Positions 46,764 through 57,194 are shown, counted from the stretch's first letter. The stretch: DNA of 64,000 nt from Megalonaias nervosa (GCA_016617855.1 JAECUM010001890.1:1-64000), one strand, 5' to 3'. Numbers and translations: made by a program. Notes: generated by a model not told the origin, from the letters alone.

Positions 46764-48249
46764 ATGTCTGTTAAAAATTATCTCGATTTAGCAGAACCTT
46801 ATGACACAGATGACACAGTAACAGAATTTGAATATGTTGAATATCTCGATGAAAATTCTAATGAACCAAATAAGGCTGGCGTCAGAACATTTAATACTCG
46901 AGACGAAGATGTATTTCTTTTACCTCACAAAGCAATATTGGAAGTTTGTGGTAGATTATGACAGTAGCTAATCCACCTGTCGCAATTGCAGCTGGAACAG
47001 AAGTAGCTCTTATAAATAATGGCTGGTGTTTATTTAAAAGTGCTAGATATCAGCTAGCTAATCAAACTGTTGAGGATACCTAAAAGTTGCAAGTACAATC
47101 TTAAATACTATTTCGTTTTCTGATGATTACTCCAGATCAACTGCAACTAATATGATGTGGTTTAAAGATACTGGAACTGGAACCATATCTGGAAAATTTA
47201 TTTCAAAAGGAGTATTAGCACCTGGACCTGATGCTGCTGCAGATGCTGTAATTGTGAGAAATTTTCTTATCGCTAATGCTGTCAAGTTTGGTTTATTCCC
47301 AGCAGATGCAGGCGCTAACGCAGACGCTACAGGAGTCTCACTTACTGCTGCTTGTAATAATCTTGGTATAACACCACCAGCTGCAGCTGCAGACGCCGTT
47401 GCAATGTTAAATTTGATTAATAACGCAATTAGCGTAAGAAATATACGTTACAATGAAGGTTATGCTAAGAGAAAGGCACTTGCAGCAGAATCACGTCAAA
47501 TTATAATGATGCTGCCGTTAAGTACAATATTTGGATTTTGTCGCGATTACAATAAAGTATTTCGTGGAGTTAAAGATACACTTATTTTAGATCGGGCAGA
47601 AAAAAATGATTGTTTACTTCGATCTGGAGGAGATAATATACAATTTATCATAAACAAACTTGCGCTGTGGATGCCACGAATAACTCTGTCAATCACAAAA
47701 GCATCAGAATTAAACAGTATACTCGATAAACACAGAAACAGAATTTATTTTCAGCAACATGAAATATATCAAACAGCAGTTCCAAATACTACAGACTACA
47801 CATGGCGAGTCACAACAACATCAAGTGAACAACTACCGCGTCAGTTATTTGTTGTATTTCAGCAACAAACTTGACGTGGTGACCAACAAGAAAATAATGC
47901 AATATTTGATAACGCCGATGTTAGACGAATATACACTAGAATAAATTCAAAGCAATATCCAGAACGAGCGATAGAATGCAATTTTGCAGATAACGCTAAT
48001 AAAAATATTACTAGACCGTACATGTATCTTATGGACACAGTGCAAAAATATCAAGATGTTGGAGACGGATCTCAGATATCAGTAGAGGAATTTCATACGA
48101 TTTATCCAATATTTTATTTTGATGTTAGTAAGCTTAGCAAAAGAGCTGTCGATCCAACAGCTGATATTGAAATTACTTGGAGAATCGGAGTAGCTCCAGC
48201 TCCGGCTGTGGCGTTGTATGCATACGCTCTAGTAATAAGCGAGAGGTAA
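46764..48249 (+). pseudogene. Major capsid protein (double jelly roll), few lesions
   Basis: ATG 46764. The segments are: LLPHKAILEVCGRL; frameshift at about 46958; VALINNGWCLFKSARYQLANQTVE; TAA near 47081; SFSDDYSRSTATNMMWFKDTG; RYNEGYAKRKAL; LPLSTIFGFCRDYNKVFRGVK and LALWMPRI (open frame 47152-47874); a TGA near 47872; then PYMYLMDTVQKYQDVGDGSQ to the stop at 48249. These blocks, in this order, are those of the Polinton/adintovirus major capsid protein that builds the icosahedral shell. The length, about 490 residues, is normal. Only about four point lesions separate it from an open frame. Confidence 0.88.
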
Positions 48250-48303
48250 AATGTCAGTACAAGTTTGAAGAACTTCAAGTTTAATCTGTAATCTATATAT
48301 ATA

Positions 48304-48690
48304 ATGACAAAATATATTGTAAAAGAAATATATTTAATTGATGGTTAAGTTAAAAAATTAGCAGCCGCTGTTGCAAAGCAGAGGCAGGTATCATTAAAAC
48401 TAAAATATGGAGACAAAGGTATTTTAACAAAATTAATATTAACCAAAAAGCAAGTAAATAAATACGATCGCAAGAAACCTTTTGTTTTAAATTTAAGAGC
48501 CACACAAGTAGCTGCAATGGCAAAACAAGGTGGTTTCTTTGGTCCGGCACTATTTGTAATGGCCAGAACGTTAATGCCAAAAATTTTGAACGTACTTGGT
48601 ACATTAGGATTAGTAGCAGAGTCTGGTGCAGTATCTGGCGCAACGAAAAAGGCTGTCTCAGGCGATGGTATAAAGAAAATTTTTGTCTAA
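48304..48690 (+). pseudogene. Hydrophobic minor virion protein (pVI/pX-like by position)
   Basis: It follows an AT-rich tatatatataatg start context. After 14 codons a TAA interrupts. The frame then stays open to 48690 with YGDKGILTKLILTKKQ and RKKPFVLNLRATQVAAMAKQ. It ends in a hydrophobic helix (FGPALFVMARTLMPKILNVLGTLGL) and a Ser/Gly/Ala tail. The minus-strand open frame over the same place is its shadow. Likely a capsid-interior or membrane-active protein. Confidence 0.55.
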
Positions 48691-48701
48691 AGATAAATAT
48701 A

Positions 48702-48806
48702 GTGCCTAAACGAAAAACAGCAAAAAGAAAAACAACATCAAAAAAAAAGACACGATCGAGGAGAAAAACAAAGGTGTATTTATATGACCGTTGCTGGCGG
48801 GAGTAG
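48702..48806 (+). CDS. Small Lys/Arg-rich core-like protein, start codon uncertain
   Basis: The frame reads PKRKTAKRKTTSKKKTRSRR then KTKVYL and ends at TAG 48804-48806. The only start available is GTG 48702, in a context (ataGTGcct) where one base change would give ATG. It resembles protamine-like DNA-condensing core proteins of adenovirus-like viruses. It overlaps the beginning of the protease region. Confidence 0.4.
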   Translation: MPKRKTAKRKTTSKKKTRSRRKTKVYLYDRCWRE

Positions 48807-49228
48807 CGGGAAGTCTATTGCCAGATCTGTTGGAAATAGGCCAAGGACTAACATTGCCAGGAACTCGGCCGCATTGAGTAACTTTGATATACTTAATAAG
48901 CTTAAAAAGTATAAAATTTCCGTGGAGTTTATTCTAAAGATGAACTTAACGATGCACCAGCTGGTGGCTCGTGTGTGATAAATATACAAGATTTCAATGA
49001 CGGATCTGGTACTCATTGGGTAGCTGTTTGTAATAATAATCATTTTGATTCATTTGGACTTCCACCAAGTGACGCAATAAAAAAGTATATTAAGAAAAAA
49101 TATAAAATAATAAATTATTCGTCTAATCAAATTCAGCCGTTGGAACTTCTGCTTGTGGATACTATTGTGAGAAGTTTATAAACAAATGTCCCAATCTTCT
49201 GGATTGGAACCTAAATTCAATTTTTTAA
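48784..49228 (+). pseudogene. Adenain-like cysteine protease, frameshifted twice
   Basis: The N-terminal LSNFDILNKLKKYKI is in the frame opened at 48784. The frame then shifts to FRGVYSKDEL and SCVINIQDFNDGSGTHWVAVC, with the catalytic His in THWVA, and FDSFGLPPSDAI with the Asp. A second shift near 49140 leads to TSACGYYCEKFIN, whose first Cys (tgt 49154-49156) is the expected nucleophile. The stop is at 49228. The catalytic triad is thus complete but spread over three frames. It is homologous to the protease at the left edge of element A. Confidence 0.85.
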
Positions 49229-49312
49229 AATTTATCTTACAGTTTGACAAACAACCTTCTCACGCCAATGATGAAATTGCAATTAATTTTGTATAAACTT
49301 ACAAATATAAAA

Positions 49313-49530
49313 TGTCAACATATTGTCTCAAGTGCAAAACTAAAACAGAAAATAAAGATGAAAAAACAGAAAAAACAAAAAATAATAGAATAATGCTGAA
49401 AAGCATTTGTGCAATCTGTGGGAAAAGAAAAAGTATGTTTTTAAAGAAATTATCACCAACAACAAAGTTGTCCGGAGTGGATTGTCCGTGTCCTGGCAAC
49501 GCCAGGGAAGTCATTTTTGTAGATGATTAA
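49313..49530 (+). CDS. Zinc-ribbon protein (DUF5679-like)
   Basis: An intact 72-codon frame. CLKCKTKTE at residues 5-13 and RIMLKSICAICGKRKSMF in the middle give a CxxC...CxxC zinc ribbon of the kind found in many DNA viruses and in the N-terminus of the PLA2 protein of element A. A CPCPGN stretch follows. Function unknown. It is one of the few unbroken genes of the element and lies between protease and integrase. Confidence 0.65.
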
Positions 49531-49536
49531 TAAATA

Positions 49537-50478
49537 ATGAGATGCAAGTGAGATTGTGATAGAGATCTCTGTCTGGAGCAAAATAAAGTTGTTACATATT
49601 GCCAGAAATGCAACAACAGAGAAATAATTGGAACAGGTATAGATATACATAAATTGATTGGCAAATTACCAAAACCATAGATAGATTTAGCTGATGTGTC
49701 AAATCTAGCTGAATTTAACAATAATAAAAGATATCTTTTTAATGTTGTAGATGTTTTTAGCAAATATGCTTTTAGTGTACCTGTTTCAGATAAGACAGGA
49801 ACGTCAATAACTGATGCATTAAAACAAATAATAACAAGTACAGAAAGAAAACCAAACAGAATCTGGACCGATCATGGAGGAGAATTTTTTACTAAAATAT
49901 TTGAACAGTTTTTGGAACAAAATAACAAAACAATATGTTACAGGAAATGAAAGTAAAAGCGTTGTCGTCGAGCGATTTAATCGCACACTAAACGAAAAAA
50001 TCCACAAATATTTGACAGCTAAAAATACAAATAAATATATTGACAATTTACAGAAAATTGTTGACGAATATAATAACACGAAACATAGATCAGTAAAAAT
50101 GTCACCAAACGATGCAATTAAAAATCCAATATTAGCAAACGAAAATATGTACCGCAGACATAAATGTAAAGTTGGTGATAAAGTTAGAATTTCTCTAACG
50201 AAAAAAACATTTGAAAAAGGATTTACTCCAAACTGGAGCGAAAAAGTATTTGTTGTTGATAAAGTACTTTTAACAATACCAGGGACCTATGCACTAAAAG
50301 ATTTATTAGTGAACCTATAACTGACAGCTTTCATGAACAAGAGCTTCAGAAAACTGAACAAGATATATTTGTTATTGAAAAAGTTATTAGGAAAAAAGGC
50401 AATTCAAGTTTAGTTAAATGGAGAGGATATAGCGATAGATTTAATAGCTGGGTACCAACTAAGTCGATTTCGAAATAA
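49537..50478 (+). pseudogene. Retroviral-type integrase with C-terminal chromodomain, N-terminus replaced
   Basis: The core has YLFNVVDVFSKYAF (Asp 1), NRIWTDHGGEFF (Asp 2) and SVVVERFNRTLNEKI (Glu), then an SH3-like segment (KCKVGDKVRISLTKK) and a chromodomain (VIEKVIRRKG...LVKWRGYSDRFNSW) ending at 50478. Frameshifts lie near 49930 and 50310. The expected HHCC zinc domain is absent. The first 48 codons (49537-49680) instead show CQKCNN and GIDIHKLIGKLPKP, which resembles the beginning of a separate Polinton gene of PLA2 type. A deletion joining two genes at about 49680 is inferred. The chromodomain could steer integration to marked chromatin. Confidence 0.82.
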
Positions 50479-50941
50479 TGTTATTATAAATTTCTTCGTA
50501 CTTCATCAATACAGATTTACATTTGACAGGTCTACACAAGGAAATTAAATGTAATTTTCTTGCATTATCAATTAGCATCAAAGTAAATATTTTAACAAAA
50601 ATAAAATCGTATTTTATATTTCTTTGCTGGCCAGTTATTTTTAGATGTAGAAAAGGTTCTATAAGTTGCCAAAATATTTGTTGTTCCGCAACAGTAAAAT
50701 TAAATTTTATTACTTTTTTAGCGATATGATACTTAACATGATATTGTCCAGTTGTCGGTCTACTGTAATTTTTTTTTTTTTTGTTAACAACGTCAACAAC
50801 TTCATCTTCATCGTCATTGTTAAATAAAATATCATCTTCACTATAATCAGCAGATTTATCTGTGATAACATTATATTTTGGTATAAAATTATTATCGACG
50901 ATTTTTGTCGATAGTGATTTTATCACTTGCAATTGTATCAC
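50459..50941 (-). CDS. Possible VLTF3-like late transcription factor
   Basis: An intact 160-codon minus-strand frame. The first 60 residues are acidic and Lys-rich low complexity. The rest (YHIAKKVIKFNFTVAEQQIF, WQLIEPFLHLKITGQQRNIK, YDFIFVKIFTLML, LCRPVKCKSVLMKYEEIYNN) has the general pattern of the C-terminus of poxvirus A2-like/VLTF3 proteins found in several Polinton-related viruses: P...RNF..Y.....K...L followed by K....L...... .I. The similarity is weak and from memory. It overlaps the integrase tail by 20 bp, convergently. Confidence 0.35.
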   Translation of the reverse strand: MIQLQVIKSLSTKIVDNNFIPKYNVITDKSADYSEDDILFNNDDEDEVVDVVNKKKKNYSRPTTGQYHVKYHIAKKVIKFNFTVAEQQIFWQLIEPFLHLKITGQQRNIKYDFIFVKIFTLMLIDNARKLHLISLCRPVKCKSVLMKYEEIYNNIISKST

Positions 50942-51057
50942 CAGAGATGAAATCTCCTGCGATTGTACCGTTAGTGATTATATCACTTGCTTATATATCA
51001 GCAAGTCTCTTCATTAAATTCATATTATAATATATTTTTACCTAATTTATAATAATA

Positions 51058-51356
51058 ATGACCAGCGAAACGAAATCTCCTGACGTAAAATATCAGAAAG
51101 TTGATATAATAAATTACAAAGAACTAGCCGAAGCAGTTTCAAAATGTTTGTCAGGATATAGTGCTTATTCTTTTAATGTTATTGTAATGCAGGTCGAATC
51201 TTATAAAATTCTCCTAACAGCAGAAAAACAGAAAAAAATAAAATTGATAATAGTGCGTTTATAACACTAAAATTTGATCGACATGATATTTTGATGTTTG
51301 CCCATAATTGTCTTTCAAAGACCGAGTTAAGAAACATCATTAATCATCATATTTGA
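51058..51356 (+). pseudogene. Small protein of about 99 residues, unknown
   Basis: ATG 51058. The frame is open to 51264, and after a frameshift in the A-run near 51240 it continues FITLKFDRHDILMFAHNC up to NHHI and the stop at 51356. No domain is recognised. It overlaps the 3' end of the convergent HNH gene by 17 bp. A short repeated phrase (gattttatcacttgcaa / gattatatcacttgct) lies in its upstream region, 50920-50995. Confidence 0.45.
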
Positions 51357-52159
51357 AAATAAATCTTTCAAATGTTGATGTTGAAGTTAATGATTTTTTA
51401 ATGTTATCAGCTACAGATTTTATTGTAGCTGAATTAATCTTATGATATTTGGCGGCAGCTGTCATTGATCTAAATTTTATTTCTTCTCTAGTTTCAAGAT
51501 TTACTGAAATAATTGCTTTTGAATCATTAAAATTATTAGCGTCACCAGTATCTCCTTTCCTAATATTTTCTTTTTGTTACTAGATCTAAATTTTCTAGAC
51601 GATTGTCTGTCTTAATTTTGTTTATGTGTTCAATAACTAAATTATTTGAAATCACACCACTGAATGTTTCATAAACAAAACGATGTGATTTATAATTAAC
51701 TTGATTAGTTTTAATACTACGTACCATCACATTCAAATAGCCATATTTATCTAAATTTCCAACAACTTTTTTTGGTTTTCTATGTCGAATAATTCCTTTG
51801 TCAGACGCCTCATATAAATCAGATATTGAATGAGGCTGATACTCATCTTGTAAAGATAAGTTTTCAATATTATCATCATTAATCGAGCCATTTACTCAAT
51901 AAACTCGCTGTCCAGCTGGAATGTCTCCGCAGAACAAAGTATAAATAAAATCTTTTCAAAATATTTCAACACTTTCTGTATTTTCTCCTTTTACTGAGAT
52001 TTTAATTCCAGCTGGTGTTAATTTACCAAAAGGTTTTTGATATTTTATATGAATAACCGAACCAAGTGTATTTCCGGCGTAATGATCATAAATCGGATAT
52101 ACGTGATATTCTTCTTGTTCCTCTCCTGTCAATCTAATGTAACTCAAATTTTCTGACAT
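51340..52159 (-). pseudogene. Double-HNH endonuclease-like protein with NUMOD1 tail
   Basis: It starts at ATG 52159 (MSENLSYIRLTGEEQ). Residues about 70-105 read FIYTLFCGDIPAG, then VNGSINDDNIENLSL, a first HNH-like unit with two stops nearby. Residues about 160-205 read SHRFVYETFSGVI and NLVIEHINKIKTDNRLENLDLVT, a clear HNH_3 nuclease core. After a frameshift near 51590, NLETREEIKFRSMTAAAKYHKI and NSATIKSV form a NUMOD1 module. The stop is at 51340. It is divergent from PolB with an 81-bp AT-rich spacer, exactly as the HNH fossil of element A. It could be a homing enzyme or a domesticated replication or terminal nuclease. Confidence 0.75.
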
Positions 52160-52241
52160 TATATATATATATAGCATTTTTTATGTCTCTAATTGAAAAA
52201 TACATTTAAAAAATCAAATATAAATATACTATATATAATAT
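52160..52241. promoter_or_regulatory. Putative bidirectional AT-rich promoter between HNH gene and polB
   Basis: The spacer contains tatatatatatag, atatatactatatataatat and little else, and it separates two divergent starts. TATA-like boxes facing both ways are possible. No experimental sign is available, and the call rests on position and composition. Confidence 0.35.
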
Positions 52242-55200
52242 ATGTTAAAATTGCGAGATATTGCCAAAAAGAACCTAATAAAAGCAGAAAAAAATTGCTA
52301 CAGCATTTTCTGGCAATGATAACAGTTACAAATTTGATAATCAAAATGTTTTAGCAAATTTTAACTCCACAAATTTATTTCATCTTTTACAACCTGTTAT
52401 AGCTCAAGAACTTGCAGCTCACAAAAGTATCAAAGTAGTTGTACAATATCATATGATTTTATCAAAATTACATGCAATCGAAAAGATATAATTGATATAA
52501 TTTTTGAAAATGCAAATTTCGACAGCAAAATTTCAGACCCATATCCAACAGCTAAACCACCAAAAATATTAATTGGAACAAATATTGCCACAGTCGCCGA
52601 TGAAATACACCAAGAAATAAATAAAAAATTGGAGGAATTTACCGCATCAGGATCAGGTTGGAAATTTGAAATAATAAATGAAGTTTTATTTCACACAATG
52701 AAATATAACGTACTTCGTGGTAGTTCTTACGTTGATCTAACTAAAAAAATTAAAAACAAAAAATGTTGTATAAATGTCAGAAACAATGATGATCAATGTT
52801 TTCGCTGGGCAATTTTATCTGCTAGACATTCTCAAAGTTGTAACTGTGATGGACTAGAAAAATATTTGCCATACAAAGATGAGCTAAATTTTATCGGGAT
52901 AACGTTTCCTGTAGGAGAAAATGAAATACCAAAGTTTGAAAAACAAAACAATATTTCAGTAAATGTTTCAGACTAGATGAAAAAGAAAATGTTTATCCAA
53001 AATATATTTCAGCGACTGCTACACAAAAGACAATAAATTTATTATTTTATAAAGGACATTATTGTTGGATAAAAAAAACTTTAATGGCCTAGTTGGCAAA
53101 CAATATAATAAAAATAAAAATAAGAAATATTTCTGTTACAGATGTTTACAAGGTTTTTCTAAAGATGAAAAACTGCAAGAACATCTCAAATACTGTGTCA
53201 ACGTTCAAAGAATAACCATACCAGGAGAGAAAGAAAAAGTGTTAAAATTTAAAAATTATGATCATAAGCTAAGTATCCCGTTTGTTATTTATGCTGATTT
53301 TTTTCGAAGGTCTACTTGTTCCTTTGGCCGGCGCAGAAAAAAATCCGAATAAGTCAAGTACAAGAAAAATACAACAATATATTCCTTGTGGAGCAGCTTA
53401 TAAAGTAGTTTGTTGTGCTAACGATAATCTTTTAGGTCCAGTAAAGTTATTCAGATGTAAAAATGGCGAGTCTGAAAGTCCGGCCGTGTGGTTACTAAAA
53501 AATTTAATAAACGAAGTTAATAAGATCTCTAACAGATTAATCAAAACAGCTCCAATGAAAACAACATCCAAACAACAACTTGATTTTGATAATACAGTTA
53601 ATTGTCATATCTGCGAGAAGCTGTTAGGCGATAATAAGGTGCGAGATCATTGTCATCTGACCGGTCAGTATCGCGGAGCAGCTCATAACAGTTGCAATTG
53701 AAAATTTCATGCTCCAGATTGTATTCCTCTAGTTTTACTTAACTTTCGTGGCTATGTCAGTCATATCATTGTAGAAGCTTTTGGCAATAAAGAAATTAAA
53801 TCTAAACTAAAATTAAATAATACAATAAAATTTATTCCAAATAATTTTGAAAAGTATGTCAGTTACTCTTGGCAAATTACGTTTCATTGACAGCCTGTAA
53901 TTTATGGCAGCATCATTAGATAAGCTTGTAAACAGCGCTGCAAGCGCCGGCAGCATTTTCAGTAATCCAAAATGTTGCTTTGGTGAAAACTACGTAGATC
54001 TGACAAAAAAAGGTATCTTTCCGTATGAGCATCTCAATGACTGGAGCAGATTTAATGAAACTTCTCTTCCTGATAAAGATAAATTTTACTCCCAGTTAAA
54101 AAATGAAAATATCACAGATGACGAGAACAAATATGCGCAAGATATTTGGAATAAATTTAGTAGTAAAACATTTGGTAATTGTCATGATTTAAATTTAAAA
54201 ACAGATGTATTATTACTAGCAGATGTTTTTGAAAGTTTTCGTCAAGTTAGTCATAAAAATTATGGATTAGATCCCCGCTAGTATTATTCCGCTCCGGGAA
54301 TGTCGTGGGACGCTCTACTAAAAACAAGTAAGATAGAATTGGATCTCTTGACAGATGTTGATATGTTTAATTTTATTGAAGAAGGTATAAGAGGCGGAAT
54401 TAGCGTTATAACAACAAAATAAATATGCGATAGGTAATAATAAATATCTGAAAAAGTATGATAAAAACCTCCCATCAAATTATATTATTTATTTAGACAC
54501 TGTCAATTTGTATGGGTATGCAATGTCAGAGCCAAGGCCGTGCAGTGGATTTCATTGGATAACTCCAGATCAATTTCTTAGAGAAACTGAAAAAGATTTA
54601 CCAAAAGATATTTCATACTTTTTTGAAGTTGAACTAGATTATCCTAGTTCGTTACATGATCTACATAACGACTACCCATTTTGTGCAGAGTCTATGATAG
54701 TAAATTACAGTTTATTATCACCCGAACAACGAGCAATGACAACAGCAAAAAAATATAAGACGTCGAGTCTCTATTGAAATAGTAAACGATATAAATCGCA
54801 GAAATTTTTTTTTGTTAATGATGATGATTTTGTCAGTATGAAAATATTTAATGAAAATCTTGTTGCTATACAATGACGAAAGACAAATTTAAAGTTAAAT
54901 AAACCAATTTATGTTGGTGCAGCTGTACTTGATATATCAAAATGGCTAATGTACGATTTTAACTATAATTTTACCAAAAAGCAGTGGCCAGATTCGGAGT
55001 TGTTATTTACTGATACAGACTCACTAGTTCATAATATAAAATGTGATGATGTCTATCAAGATATTTATAAACACCGTGACTTATTTGATTTATCAGATTA
55101 TCCAGAAAGTAGTGGATTTCATGATGGTGCAAATAAAAAAGTTATTGGCAAAATGAAAGATGAGTTTATGTTTGTGCCAGTTAGGGAATTTGTTGGACTA

Positions 55201-55506
55201 AGAAGTAAAATGTATGCCGTAATTTTAGATGACAATAAACTGACAAAAAAAGCAAAATGTATTACTCGTGGGTATGTAAACAAATGTATGAAATTTAATG
55301 ATTTTAAAGCAGCATTAAACAATAACGTCAGTTTTATTAAGACAAATGTTTTCAGAACAAATCATCACAAACTTGAAACATACTATTATAAAACGTGGAC
55401 TAAGTAATTTTGACAATAAGAGATATTGTAAGGACAGTGTTAATACTCTAGTTATTGGTCATTATGCAGGTATCAGCAGTGACATATTTAATATCATCTT
55501 TAATTA
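52242..55506 (+). pseudogene. Protein-primed family B DNA polymerase (Polinton type)
   Basis: It can be followed from ATG 52242 to the stop at 55504-55506 through about ten stops and frameshifts. The segments are: N-terminal GSGWKFEIINEVLF and CFRWAILSARH; a C2H2-like finger (YFCYRCLQGFSKDEKLQEHL); an HNH-like zinc module (CHICEKLLGDNKVRDHCHLT, GAAHNSCN); the exonuclease-side IPLVLLNFRGYVSH; motif A IIYLDTVNLYGYAMSEP; motif C LLFTDTDSLVH; and the end region GKMKDEFMFVPVREFVGLRS and LSNFDNKRYC. The module order is that of animal Polinton polymerases. Motif C is intact, unlike element A. It would replicate the element using a terminal protein. Confidence 0.88.
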
Positions 55507-55529
55507 ATTTTGTCTAAACTTTAGAAATA

Positions 55530-55979
55530 ATGTTCGAAAATTTAACATTAGCCGATGGAGTTAATAGCAAAATCAAAAAGATAATGGTTAATAGCCAGCA
55601 ATTATCATTTGAATTTAATGATGAAATCTCAGGTATTTGCTTTAGTAAATTTGATAGAATTAAACTCTCGCTTATCAGATCAGATGACAGTAAATATTTT
55701 GACTATCTTGAAAATTTGCGAGACGAGCTTATACTGAAATACAATAATTTTCTTGATCCGATCAGCCAACAACAATACACAAAAATTAATATCGACTTAG
55801 ACCGGTCAAAAGTTTTTGTAAAAGGTAGTAAGTATCTTCTCAGTAAGATAGAAATGAAAGAATTATTTGATTGTGATCGAAAAGGAAGCAGAAGAATTAA
55901 ATTTTATTTGTATAAACACGACAATGAATTATTTTTAATAGCTACTGTTGATGTTCTAGTGATAGGTGATGAACTTTAA
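55530..55979 (+). CDS. Conserved 149-residue protein, unknown function
   Basis: An intact frame 23 bp after the polymerase. It is predicted mixed alpha/beta, with KFDRIKLSLIRSDDSKYFDY, RDELILKYNNFLDPI, KVFVKGSKYLLSKIEMKELF and RIKFYLYKHDNELFLIA. I have an impression of similar proteins in other Polintons but no name. Its intactness next to a broken polymerase may be chance or may reflect short length. A single-stranded DNA binding or capsid-related role would be speculation. Confidence 0.6.
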   Translation: MFENLTLADGVNSKIKKIMVNSQQLSFEFNDEISGICFSKFDRIKLSLIRSDDSKYFDYLENLRDELILKYNNFLDPISQQQYTKINIDLDRSKVFVKGSKYLLSKIEMKELFDCDRKGSRRIKFYLYKHDNELFLIATVDVLVIGDEL

Positions 55980-56756
55980 AGGGATATAAATCTGTCTGTC
56001 TTCCTTGAATTTTAAAGGGAGATAGCTCTTATAGATTGTCTCCCTTGCATTTTGTTAATAAATAATTATGTTTGTATTTTCTGTTAAATGTTGTTTTTAT
56101 GAGGATTTTTTAAAGAAACATTATCTTTGTTTTTATGACTGTCAAGTTTCTTGCTTCACTCTGATTTTGTCAACAATAACAATTAAGATGAAAAGAAAAC
56201 AAATTCAACAATAAATAAGCCACGCCTACAGTGTGAGCTACTTTTAGGTTTGCAAGTATTGGTTAGCTTATACACAATACAATCCTATTCAGTTTGCAGT
56301 CCGCCCCAAATTTCTCTAACTTTAACAAAGAAAAGCCCACTCTTCCACCATGTCACCACTTCGTGGGTGCACTTTTGCACTCCCCGGAGTTGATTATGGG
56401 GAGAGTGTGCAAAATCTGTTGAACGAATAGAAGGCCCCATTTGTGTATATACTGTCAATAGGGATAAGTTAGTTAAGTTTATGTGTTGTGCTGTCCTTAG
56501 TTAAGTTTATAATTAAGATTATGTATTGTGCAGTCTTTATATAATGCTGTAAATATGCTTGCTGTAAGTATGCTATAATTATGTGTTTGTGCCCTCCTTA
56601 ATTAAGTTTATAATTAAGATTATGTGTTGTGCAGTCCTTATATATAATGCTGTAAATATGCTTGCTGTAAATATGGTATAATTATATGTTTGTGCCGTCT
56701 TTAAAAACAGTCCTCTCTGAGGACTATTATTTTTATTGTTTTAAAGAAATATTTAT
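55980..56756. other. Non-coding 3' region of element B with hairpins and a tandem repeat
   Basis: An inverted motif gggagatagc...gtctccctt lies at about 56021-56050, followed by ttaataaataat, a possible transcript end. Two tandem copies of about 105 bp (about 56492-56592 and 56593-56700) share taattaagattatg and gctgtaaatatgcttgctgtaa. A perfect short stem gtcctctctgaggac is at 56711-56725. Confidence 0.6.
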
Positions 56757-57046
56757 AGTAGTAGATGTTTAGAAATATCATTATCAAAAAGTGTGTCAAC
56801 CATGTTGACAATAAATGTCATTGGATCATCTGCCCAACCTCTTATTCGTTCGTCATTTTCAGTTGCGAATAACCATACTGATCCATATTTGACTGATAAA
56901 TGATGACCAACCTTTTTAATACAATCGCTTATTATATTAGGTGCTATCCCAGTATAATTTGATGCTGATCTAATCGAATTAAATCTTTTAAAAAATTTGT
57001 TTGTTAGGTCAAATCAAACATGTCGGATTGAATTATAATGATACAT
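56753..57046 (-). pseudogene. Inverted-repeat-encoded NUMOD1-like protein (right copy), one stop
   Basis: Mirror copy of the gene at 39695-39991. ATG at 57046; the Gly codon 11 has become TGA (57014-57016). The remainder is open to TAA at 56753-56755. Substitutions relative to the left copy include SNYTG for LKYTG and WADDPMTFIV for WAENPMTFID. Confidence 0.6.
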
Positions 57047-57188
57047 TATATATAATATTTCATTGCTTAATATGAAAAAATCTACAGGTTCGGGATCCTC
57101 TTTCCACCCCTCCAAATTTGGGAGGGGGATGGGGGTTTCTGAGATAGGATCCTCTTTTGATACAGGATCATCATCTACTTATACTACT
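56757..57188. repeat. Right terminal inverted repeat of element B with intact terminus
   Basis: 56757-57175 is the inverse of the left repeat. The outer 13 bases 57176-57188 (read inwards AGTAGTATAAGTA) are absent on the left. The first copy of the element end is therefore preserved only here. Confidence 0.9.
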
Positions 57189-57194
57189 ATGTGA
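57189..57194. repeat. Target site duplication, right copy (atgtga)
   Basis: Identical to 39576-39581 and directly adjacent to the AG-type terminus. Confidence 0.8.

Larger units (their letters stand above)
39582..57188 (+). mobile_element. Element B: full-length Maverick/Polinton (adintovirus-like) provirus
   Basis: This is a 17.6-kb element with inverted repeats of about 400 bp, a 6-bp target duplication, and the complete core set: integrase, PolB, packaging ATPase, adenain-like protease, penton and double-jelly-roll major capsid protein. The right end, read inwards, begins AGTAGTATAAGTAG, fitting the AG terminus described for Polintons. The left end lacks those 13 bases. Point stops and frameshifts affect most genes, yet the domain order is complete, so it is a relatively recent but dead copy. 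Confidence 0.93.

Noticed and set aside
48350..48643. 97-codon minus-strand frame
   Set aside because: It is the antisense shadow of the plus-strand hydrophobic virion protein at 48304-48690, whose composition is far more protein-like.
39581..57176. Element B ends placed at agatgatgat / atcatct
   Set aside because: These ends are symmetrical and start with AG, but the flanking 6-mers (aatgtg and acttat) do not match. Placing the ends at 39582 and 57188 gives a perfect atgtga duplication and an AG terminus on the right.
1..57188. Elements A and B as one composite element
   Set aside because: Each has its own polymerase, integrase, protease, penton and ATPase, with low similarity, and host exons lie between them.
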